This document shows, in pieces, positions 35,604 to 42,560 of a DNA stretch of 64,000 nucleotides. The position numbers and the translations under genes are program-made. The stretch is from Falsirhodobacter xinxiangensis. Lineage in GTDB: Bacteria; Pseudomonadota; Alphaproteobacteria; Rhodobacterales; Rhodobacteraceae. Numbering within the stretch: position 1 is the first letter of the stretch; each line of letters opens with the position of its first letter. Where the stretch lies: the NCBI RefSeq assembly GCF_004959935.1, contig NZ_SMYN01000007.1:124001-188000 (forward strand). Direction: 5' to 3'. The notes under the pieces are model-generated. The model was not told where the DNA came from. It did not search any database and saw only the letters and a program-made list of their open reading frames with translations.

Positions 35604-36880
35604 CCCCCGTCATCTGCCTGTCCTTCTTTGCCGCCTGCCTTGCGGGGATACCGCTGGCCTTCGCTTTTGGCGTCGCGGCGCTGATCGGGCTTTGGGCCAG
35701 TGGCCTGCCGATCGAGATGATGGCCTCGAAGATGATGTTCGCCATCAACTCCTTTCCGCTTCTGGCGATCCCGTTCTTCATGCTGGCGGGAGAGTTGATG
35801 GTGCGCGGCGGCATCGTGCGCATCGCCATCGACTTTGCCAACACGCTGATCGGGCGGGTGCATGGCGGGCTTGGCTATGTCACGGTCGGATCGGGGCTGG
35901 GGCTGTCCTCGGTTTCGGGAACGGCGGTGGCGGATGCGGCGGCGCTTGGGTCGGCGCTGATGGGTCCGCTGGGACGCAGCTATGGGCGGCCCTTTGGCGC
36001 TGCGCTGATAGCGGCGACGGGGAACCTTGGCCCGATCCTGCCGCCTTCGACGGCGATGATCGTCTATGCCACCATCGCGGGGCCGGACCTGTCGCTGCCC
36101 GCGCTGTTCATCGGCGGCGTCATGCCCGCCGTCATCATCGCGGTGCTGATGTGCGCATGGGTGTTCTTTGCCGCCAAACGGCGCGGCTTTCCCCTGACCG
36201 GGCAGCCGTTCCGCATGGAGGTCGCGCTGCGTTCGGGGCTGCGCGCGCTTCCGGTGCTGGCGCTGCCGGTCATCATCATCGGCGGCATCATGGGCGGGGC
36301 CTTCACCGCGACCGAGGGCGGGGCCATCGCGGTCGTCCTGTCGGCGCTTCTGGGCCTGTTCTATACCAAGGAATTGAAGATCGCCGATTTCGGCGCGGCG
36401 CTGATGCATGCGGGGTTCACGACGGGGGTGGTCACGGTGATCATCGCCTTCGCCTCGACCGTGACGTTCCTTCTGTCCATCGCGCATCTGCCGACCGAAC
36501 TGCGCACGCTTCTGCAAGGCATCACCGAGGACCCGACGGTGTTCCTGATCCTGGTCTTCCTGATGCTGGTCGTGATCGGGATGTTCATGGAATCGACGGC
36601 GGCCTATGTGATGCTGGTGCCGATCTTTGCGCCGATGGCCACGTCCTATGGGATCGACCCGCTGCAATTCGCGCTGGTCTTCATCCTGACGCTGATCGTG
36701 GGGATGCTGACGCCGCCGGTGGGGGCGCTCTTGTTCCTGATGTCGGGCATGACCGGGTTGAAGGTGGGCGAGATCCTGCGCGAGGCGTGGCCCTATATCG
36801 CCATCCAGTTCGGGGTCACGATCTCGGTCATCTTCTGGCCCGAACTGTATCTGTTCCTGCCACGGCTGGCCGGATATTGA
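35600..36880 (+). CDS. dctM: TRAP transporter large permease (DctM family)
   Basis: 426-residue inner-membrane translocation subunit with about twelve hydrophobic segments. Typical stretches: FPLLAIPFFMLAGELM, SSVSGTAVADAAALGS, GNLGPILPPSTAMIVYA and GMLTPPVGALLFLMSGM. Last gene of the flavoprotein-TRAP operon; a weak LacI-type half site and then the iron alcohol dehydrogenase gene follow within about 60 bases. Confidence 0.92.
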   Translation: MTPVICLSFFAACLAGIPLAFAFGVAALIGLWASGLPIEMMASKMMFAINSFPLLAIPFFMLAGELMVRGGIVRIAIDFANTLIGRVHGGLGYVTVGSGLGLSSVSGTAVADAAALGSALMGPLGRSYGRPFGAALIAATGNLGPILPPSTAMIVYATIAGPDLSLPALFIGGVMPAVIIAVLMCAWVFFAAKRRGFPLTGQPFRMEVALRSGLRALPVLALPVIIIGGIMGGAFTATEGGAIAVVLSALLGLFYTKELKIADFGAALMHAGFTTGVVTVIIAFASTVTFLLSIAHLPTELRTLLQGITEDPTVFLILVFLMLVVIGMFMESTAAYVMLVPIFAPMATSYGIDPLQFALVFILTLIVGMLTPPVGALLFLMSGMTGLKVGEILREAWPYIAIQFGVTISVIFWPELYLFLPRLAGY

Positions 36881-36941
36881 CCGAACATTTGCGCTTGTAA
36901 CGCCCAAAATGATGCGAACAATGGTGGCAAGGGAGGAACCC

Positions 36942-38057
36942 ATGCCGCCATTCACCTTCAACACGACCCCGTCCATCATCTTCCGGCCCGGTGCCGCCAC
37001 GCAGATCGCGCTGCCCGGCGATACCGTGCTGTTCGTCACCGATCCCGGCATCCGCAGACTGGGGCTGGCCGAGCCTGCCATCGACGCGCTGCGCGCCGCG
37101 GGCAAGACGGTCACGGTTTTCGACACGGTGGAGGCCGACCCCTCGCTGGACACGCTGATGGCTGCGGTCGCGGCGGGCCGCGATGCGGCGGCGGTCATCG
37201 GTTTCGGCGGCGGATCGTCGCTGGACGTGGCGAAACTGGCGGCGCTTCTGCTTGGCTCGGGGCAGGATGTCGATGCCGCTTGGGGCGTGGACAACGCCAC
37301 CGGCCCGCGCCTGCCGCTCGCGCTGGTGCCCACCACCGCCGGAACGGGGTCCGAGGTCACGCCCGTCGCGATCATCACCGTCGGCGCAGAAAAACGCGGC
37401 GTCTCCAGCGCGCTGCTGCTGCCGGATGTGGCGGTGCTGGATGCGGAACTGACGCTGGGCCTTCCGGCGCAGATCACGGCGGCAACGGGCGTGGATGCCA
37501 TGGTTCACGCGATCGAGGCCTATGCCTCGGCCAGCCCGCGCAACAACCCGATGTCGCGCCTTCTGGCACGCGAGGCGCTGCGCCTGCTGGGGGCGAATAT
37601 CGAAACGGCGGTGCATGACGGCGCGAACCTTCCCGCGCGCGAGGCGATGCTGCTGGGTTCGATGCTGGCCGGGCAGGCCTTCGCCAATTCGCCTGTCGCG
37701 GCGGTTCACGCGCTGGCCTATCCGCTGGGCGGGATGTTCCATATCCCGCACGGCCTGTCGAACGCGCTGGTGCTGCCGTCGGTGCTGAAGTTCAACGCCC
37801 CCGTCGCGGCGCAAACCTATGCCGAGATCGCCGCCGACGCATTTCCGGGCATTTCCGGCTGCGATGCCTTCATCGCCGCCATCGAGGCGCTGACCCGGCG
37901 CCTGAACATGCCCACCCGCTTGCGCGATCTGGACATTCCCGAAACCGCGCTGGACACCATGGCGGGCGAAGCGATGAAGCAGCAACGTCTGCTGGTCAAC
38001 AACCCCCGCCCCGTGACACAGGCGGATGCGCTGGCCATCTATCGCGCGGCATGGTGA
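36942..38057 (+). CDS. Iron-containing alcohol dehydrogenase
   Basis: 371-residue group III alcohol dehydrogenase. NAD-site motif GFGGGSSLDVAKLAALL, then PTTAGTGSEVTPVAII; metal ligands fall in VDAMVHAIEAY and in the HALAYPLGGMFHIPHGLSNA stretch. GGGAGGA lies five bases before the chosen ATG; eleven extra in-frame codons upstream are not needed. It probably reduces an aldehyde or keto acid, or oxidises an alcohol. Maleylacetate reductases belong to the same superfamily, which is of interest because an FAD monooxygenase follows on the same strand. Confidence 0.9.
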   Translation: MPPFTFNTTPSIIFRPGAATQIALPGDTVLFVTDPGIRRLGLAEPAIDALRAAGKTVTVFDTVEADPSLDTLMAAVAAGRDAAAVIGFGGGSSLDVAKLAALLLGSGQDVDAAWGVDNATGPRLPLALVPTTAGTGSEVTPVAIITVGAEKRGVSSALLLPDVAVLDAELTLGLPAQITAATGVDAMVHAIEAYASASPRNNPMSRLLAREALRLLGANIETAVHDGANLPAREAMLLGSMLAGQAFANSPVAAVHALAYPLGGMFHIPHGLSNALVLPSVLKFNAPVAAQTYAEIAADAFPGISGCDAFIAAIEALTRRLNMPTRLRDLDIPETALDTMAGEAMKQQRLLVNNPRPVTQADALAIYRAAW

Positions 38058-38159
38058 AAACTTTGCAGCGCGTCGCATTTGCGATTGATTTGTAGATACC
38101 TATTTCGCAAGATACAGCCAAATAAGATATACATATCCTTCCAACAGGGGGTAACGCGC

Positions 38160-39347
38160 ATGGATCGCGTCATAATCGTGGGGGCCGGTCCCGTCGGCCT
38201 CGTGGCTGCGCTGTGCCTGGCCGAGGCGGATATCCCCGTCACCGTCATCGAAGCGCATGACGAGGTGCCCAAAGACCTGCGCGCCTCGACCTTCCATCCG
38301 CCGACGCTGGACATGCTGGACCGTTTCGGCATCTCGGACGAGCTGGTGGCGCGCGGGCTGATCTGCCCCACATGGCAATTCCGCGACCGCAACGAAGGCG
38401 TCGTGGCGGAATTCGACCTTGGCCACCTGAAGGGCGAGACGCGCCATCCCTACCGGCTGCAATGCGAACAGTGGAAGCTGGCGGAATCGCTGCGCGACCG
38501 TTTCGCCAAGACCGACAAGGTGGACACCCATTACCACACCCGCGTCACCTCGGTCGAACAGGACGATGTCGGCGTCACCGTTCACGCAACACACGAGGGC
38601 GAGCCGCTAACCTTCCGTGGACGCTACCTTATCGGCTGCGACGGCGCGCACAGCGCCACCCGCAAATCGCTGGGGATCGAGTTCGAGGGGCTGACCATCC
38701 CCGAGATTTTCCTGTCCATGTCCACCGAACACGACTTCAACCGGTCGATCGAGGATCTGGCCCCCATCGCCTATATCACCGACCCCAGCGAATGGGCGGT
38801 GCTGCTGCGCACGCCGACCCTGTGGCGCGTGCTGCTGCCGACCGACCCGAACCTGACCGATGCCGAGATCAAGGACCCCGCCAAGATGGAGGCGCGGCTG
38901 CAGAAGCTGTGCCCCAAGGACGGCGCATATGGCATCGTGCATTCCACCGCCTATCGCGTGCATCAGCGGGTGGCCAAGGAATACGTCAAGGGCCGCGCCT
39001 TCCTTGCCGGGGATGCGGCGCATCTGAACAACCCGCTGGGCGGGATGGGCATGAACGGCGGCATCCATGACGCGGTGAACCTGACGGAAAAGCTGATCCG
39101 CATCTGGCACGGCGCCGACCTGTCCGAAATGGGCCGCTACGAACGCCAGCGGCGCAAGGTCTGCATCGACACCGTCCAGCAACAGTCGATCCGCAACCGC
39201 AAGATCATGCAGGAAAACGACCCCGCCGCCCGCGCCCGCCACCATGACGATCTGCGCGCCATCGCCGCCGATCCGGCGCGGCACAAGGCCTATCTGATGG
39301 GCTCGTCCATGCTGCAATCGCTCAAAGACCTCGAAGACGTCGCCTGA
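38160..39347 (+). CDS. FAD-dependent aromatic-type monooxygenase
   Basis: 395-residue class A flavoprotein hydroxylase. Motifs: GxGxxG in IIVGAGPVGLVAAL, the DG motif in LIGCDGAHSATRKSLG, and the GD motif in AFLAGDAAHLNNPLGGMGMN. Length and motifs match 3-hydroxybenzoate-, 6-hydroxynicotinate- and 2,4-dichlorophenol-type hydroxylases that add one oxygen to a ring using NAD(P)H. It starts 102 bases after the alcohol dehydrogenase gene and precedes a maleate-isomerase-family gene by 10 bases. No ring-cleavage dioxygenase is encoded nearby, so ring opening, if any, must occur elsewhere or by the monooxygenase itself, as in some pyridine-ring oxygenases. Confidence 0.9.
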   Translation: MDRVIIVGAGPVGLVAALCLAEADIPVTVIEAHDEVPKDLRASTFHPPTLDMLDRFGISDELVARGLICPTWQFRDRNEGVVAEFDLGHLKGETRHPYRLQCEQWKLAESLRDRFAKTDKVDTHYHTRVTSVEQDDVGVTVHATHEGEPLTFRGRYLIGCDGAHSATRKSLGIEFEGLTIPEIFLSMSTEHDFNRSIEDLAPIAYITDPSEWAVLLRTPTLWRVLLPTDPNLTDAEIKDPAKMEARLQKLCPKDGAYGIVHSTAYRVHQRVAKEYVKGRAFLAGDAAHLNNPLGGMGMNGGIHDAVNLTEKLIRIWHGADLSEMGRYERQRRKVCIDTVQQQSIRNRKIMQENDPAARARHHDDLRAIAADPARHKAYLMGSSMLQSLKDLEDVA

Positions 39348-39357
39348 AGGAAACACG

Positions 39358-40104
39358 ATGACCGACAGCCTTGGCTACCGCATGAAATTCGGCGTGATCG
39401 CGCCGTCCACCAACACCTCGGTCCAGCCCGAGTTCGACGACATGCGCCCCGTTGGGGTCACCAACCACTTTTCCCGCATCGTGATCCCCGACGATCCCGT
39501 CCACTCGGACGAGGATTTCAACGAGCTGGTCATGCGCATCCGCGCCGAGACGATGAACGCCATCGACGCGGTCAAGACCTGCTCGCCCGGCGCGTTGATC
39601 ATGGGCATGTCGGCGGAGACGTTCTGGGACGGCAAGGAACGTGCCGATACCCTGAAGGCGCAGGTCGAGGAACGCGCGGGAATGCCCGTCGCCATGGGTT
39701 CGGACGCCTGCCGCGAGGCGCTGGCCCAGTTCGGCAGCGTCAAGCGCATCGCCGTCGTCACCCCCTATATGCCCATCGGCGACGAACAGGTGCGCAAGTT
39801 CTTCACCGATTGCGGATACGAGGTCGTGACGGTCAAAGGCCTGAAATGCAAAAGCCCCATGCTGATCGCGCATGAAACCGAACAGACCCTGCGCGACGCG
39901 ATCATCGAGGTGAACGATCCGTCGGTCGAGGCGATCGTTCAGGCGGGCACCAACCTTGCCATGGCCCGCGTCGGCGCGATGGCCGAATTCTGGTTGGACA
40001 AGCCGGTCATCGCCGTCAACACCGCAACCTATTGGCACGCGCTGCGGATGAACGGCATCCAGGACAAGGTGCAGGGCTTCGGATCACTGCTGTCCCACCA
40101 TTAA
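39358..40104 (+). CDS. Maleate isomerase / arylmalonate decarboxylase-family protein
   Basis: 248-residue member of the Asp/Glu racemase superfamily. The start MKFGVIAPSTNTSVQPEFDD matches the maleate isomerase/arylmalonate decarboxylase branch. In maleate isomerases two cysteines, one after the central strand and one in an S/A-C-T-N-L motif, do the chemistry. Here the corresponding sites read IMGMSAETFW and VQAGTNLAMARVG, so both cysteines seem to be absent. Either the reaction is different or the protein needs no thiol. Cotranscribed with the FAD monooxygenase; stop overlaps the convergent GntR stop by four bases (TTAA). Confidence 0.82.
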   Translation: MTDSLGYRMKFGVIAPSTNTSVQPEFDDMRPVGVTNHFSRIVIPDDPVHSDEDFNELVMRIRAETMNAIDAVKTCSPGALIMGMSAETFWDGKERADTLKAQVEERAGMPVAMGSDACREALAQFGSVKRIAVVTPYMPIGDEQVRKFFTDCGYEVVTVKGLKCKSPMLIAHETEQTLRDAIIEVNDPSVEAIVQAGTNLAMARVGAMAEFWLDKPVIAVNTATYWHALRMNGIQDKVQGFGSLLSHH

Positions 40105-40859
40105 TCCTGCGGGCCGCGCCCCCGCCTGATCTGCATCCGGTAGGTCATCTGATCCGCCGGATGCCAGTTGCACGACGCGATCAGCGTGCCACGATCGGTA
40201 ATGTAGCGGCGCAGAAGCTGAAGCGACTGCGCCCCGTCCGGCAATCCCAACATGCGCGAGATCCGCACCGGCATCTGCACCGCGCGGATGTCCTGCTGCA
40301 CCTCGCGCACCGCCTCGCCCGACCGACGTTCCAGCAGGTCGAAGAAAGACCCCTGCAACCCGTGAAATTCCGGCACCACATGGGCCAGCCGTCCGGGGAC
40401 ATAGCTTTCGATGAAGCAGATCGGCCGCCCGCCCGGCGCGGTCCAGCGGATGCCGCTGACCTTGGCCCAGACCTCGTCCGTCTTGCCACCGACGCGGGGG
40501 GCCAGCGCATCGTCCAGCGCCACCTGTTCGTCCGACAGGATCACCATATAGGTGTCCAGCGCGATCTGCTGCAATTCGTGGATCGAGTTCAGCGACTGGT
40601 GATACCCCGCGCTGATTTCGGACGCGATGACTCGGGTGCCCATACCCTGACGGCGTTCGACATAGCCGTCTTCGGTCAGGCTGCGCAGCGCCTCGCGGAT
40701 GGTGGATCGGCTGGTGCCGAATTCGGCGGCCAGCTCCACCTCGGTCGGCATCAGCGCGCCGACGGGATAGGAGCCGCGCATGATGCGTTCGCCCAGTTCG
40801 CGGTGGATGCGGGAATAGAGCGGACCTTCCGCGCCATTTGTCTGAACCAGATCCTGCAT
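40101..40859 (-). CDS. GntR-family regulator with UTRA domain
   Basis: 252-residue HutC-type repressor. Winged helix: LYSRIHRELGERIMRGSYPV, then PTEVELAAEFGTSRSTIREALRSL; UTRA effector domain from about residue 90, including GGRPICFIESYVPG and RRYITDRGTLIAS. A GGGG ribosome site fits the second ATG (MQDLVQT), six codons inside the longest frame. It is divergent from the C-C lyase gene and convergent with the FAD monooxygenase operon, so it probably controls one or both. An inverted repeat at 40886 lies just upstream. Confidence 0.92.
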   Translation of the reverse strand: MQDLVQTNGAEGPLYSRIHRELGERIMRGSYPVGALMPTEVELAAEFGTSRSTIREALRSLTEDGYVERRQGMGTRVIASEISAGYHQSLNSIHELQQIALDTYMVILSDEQVALDDALAPRVGGKTDEVWAKVSGIRWTAPGGRPICFIESYVPGRLAHVVPEFHGLQGSFFDLLERRSGEAVREVQQDIRAVQMPVRISRMLGLPDGAQSLQLLRRYITDRGTLIASCNWHPADQMTYRMQIRRGRGPQD

Positions 40860-40885
40860 GTCATTCCCCTTTGGCACGGCCCACC

Positions 40886-40904
40886 CTTACACGAGACGTG
40901 TGAG
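40886..40904. promoter_or_regulatory. Inverted repeat in the GntR/lyase intergenic region
   Basis: CTTACACG-AGA-CGTGTGAG pairs at seven of eight positions per arm. It lies 27 bases from the GntR start and about 90 from the lyase start, a good place for an operator of the GntR/UTRA protein. Looser repeats (ATATACAAC and GTATGGACAAG) follow toward the lyase. Confidence 0.5.
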
Positions 40905-40995
40905 AACGGCCATATACAACCGAATATCGCCTTTTGGTATGGACAAGTCACACTGTATTCGTAGCATTGAACCGAATGTTTATGGAGGGATGGAT

Positions 40996-41856
40996 ATGGC
41001 AGATGCCGCATTGAAGGCCGCGCTGATCAAGGGCGATTTCGTTCTGGCGCCGGGGGTGTTCGAATTGATCTCGGCCATGATCGCTGACCGGATCGGTTTT
41101 CCGGCGCTGTATGTGACGGGCTATGGCACGGTCGCCTCGCATATGGGGCTGCCGGATGCGGGGATCGCCACCTACAGCGACATGATCGGGCGCATCGCCC
41201 GCATCGTCGAACGCACGAACACCCCCGTCATCGCCGATGCCGATACCGGCTATGGCGGTCTTCTGAACGTGCGCCATACCGTGCAGGGGTATGAACAGGC
41301 CGGCGTTTCCGCGATCCAGCTGGAGGATCAGGAGTTTCCCAAGAAATGCGGCCACACCCCGAACCGCCGCGTCGTCCCGCTGGAGGATATGGTCCGCAAG
41401 ATCGAGGTCGCCGTCGATGCCCGCCGCAGCGACGATTTCCTGATCGTCGCCCGCACCGATGCGCGCACCGGGCTGGGGCTGGATGAGGCGATCCGCCGGG
41501 GCCGCGCTTTCGCCGCCGCCGGTGCCGACGTGGTCTTCGTGGAATCCCCGGAATCCGAGGCCGAGATGGCGCAGATCGTCGCCGAGATCGACGCCCCCCT
41601 GTTCGCCAATATGGTCAATGGCGGGCGCACGCCGCTGCTGTCCGCCGATCGGCTGAAGGAGCTGGGCTATGCCATCGCCATCCACCCCGCCGTCGGCTTT
41701 TTGTCGATGGGTGCGGCGCTGCGTGCCGCCTATGCCGACCTGAAGGCCAATGGCGAGACATCGCCCGCCATCGACCTGCACGACTTCTCGGAATTCAACG
41801 AACTTCTGGGGTTCAAGGACGTGTGGGAGTTCGAAAAGCGGTTCGCGCAGGTCTAG
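40996..41856 (+). CDS. Isocitrate lyase/PEP mutase family C-C lyase, second copy
   Basis: 286-residue TIM-barrel lyase with IADADTGYGG, IQLEDQEFP and the catalytic KKCGH loop (Cys118, same position as in the copy at 14280). GGAGGG is six bases before the chosen ATG; an ATG two codons earlier would sit on the ribosome site. Expected to split a 2-hydroxy diacid such as a (di)methylmalate or oxaloacetate-type compound to pyruvate or a related keto acid. Divergent from the GntR gene; its TAG overlaps the convergent SDR stop in CTAG. Confidence 0.88.
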   Translation: MADAALKAALIKGDFVLAPGVFELISAMIADRIGFPALYVTGYGTVASHMGLPDAGIATYSDMIGRIARIVERTNTPVIADADTGYGGLLNVRHTVQGYEQAGVSAIQLEDQEFPKKCGHTPNRRVVPLEDMVRKIEVAVDARRSDDFLIVARTDARTGLGLDEAIRRGRAFAAAGADVVFVESPESEAEMAQIVAEIDAPLFANMVNGGRTPLLSADRLKELGYAIAIHPAVGFLSMGAALRAAYADLKANGETSPAIDLHDFSEFNELLGFKDVWEFEKRFAQV

Positions 41857-42560
41857 ATCACCGGCGTTGCGGCACCGTCCAATGCGATGACGGTGCCGTT
41901 GATCGCCCCCGCCGCCGGGCTGGCAAGAAAGGCCGCGACCTCGGCCACCTCGCGCGGCTCTGGCACGCGGCCCGCGGGGAAGGCGGCCGAGATGCGCGCC
42001 CGCGCCTCCGCGTCGGTGATGCCGTCATTCGCGGCGCGGGCGGCGACCAGCGCGCCGAAACGGTCCGTCGCCACGGGGCCGGGGTTCAGCCCGACCACGC
42101 GCACCCCCTGCCCGGCATAGGCATTGCCAAGCCCCACCGTCAGCAGCATCAGCGCCGCATTGGCCGACCCGCCTGGAAGATGGGTCGGCGACGCGACCTT
42201 GCCGCCCATGCCGATCACGTTCACGATCACGCCCCGCCCCCGCGCCGCCATGCCGGAAATCACCGGCATGATCGCGTGGACATAGGTGAAATACTTCGCC
42301 TCCATCCCCTCGCGCAGCGCGGCGGCGGTCAGATCGGCCAGGGGCGCCTGACGCGCCGCCCCCGCCGTGCAGATCAGCACATCCGCCGGACCATGCGCAT
42401 CCTCGGCCCGCCGGATGGCGGCTTCGGCGGCACCCGCGTCGCGCAGATCCACGCCGCTGCTGCGCGACAGCACGCTGACCCGATCACCCCTTTCGCGCAG
42501 CAGATCGGCACAGGCCGCACCGATCCCCCTGCTGCCGCCTGCGACGATCACATGCCTCAT
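41853..42560 (-). CDS. Short-chain dehydrogenase/reductase (SDR)
   Basis: 235-residue SDR with cofactor motif AGGSRGIG and ICTAG in place of the NNAG of strand 4. The catalytic Ser/Tyr region reads NVIGMGGKVASPTHLPGGSANAA: the usual Tyr of YxxxK appears as P/G-rich HLPGGSANA, so the canonical Tyr-x-x-x-Lys is not obvious. It may be an atypical or divergent-type SDR with a changed active site. Last gene of the leftward TAXI-TRAP operon; its ATG overlaps the fused permease stop (ATGA). Confidence 0.82.
   Translation of the reverse strand: MRHVIVAGGSRGIGAACADLLRERGDRVSVLSRSSGVDLRDAGAAEAAIRRAEDAHGPADVLICTAGAARQAPLADLTAAALREGMEAKYFTYVHAIMPVISGMAARGRGVIVNVIGMGGKVASPTHLPGGSANAALMLLTVGLGNAYAGQGVRVVGLNPGPVATDRFGALVAARAANDGITDAEARARISAAFPAGRVPEPREVAEVAAFLASPAAGAINGTVIALDGAATPVI

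Noticed and set aside
36885-36900. ACATTTGCGCTTGTAA upstream of the iron alcohol dehydrogenase as a further LacI site
   Set aside because: Only 9 of 16 positions match and one half is lost; kept only as a mention with the other sites.
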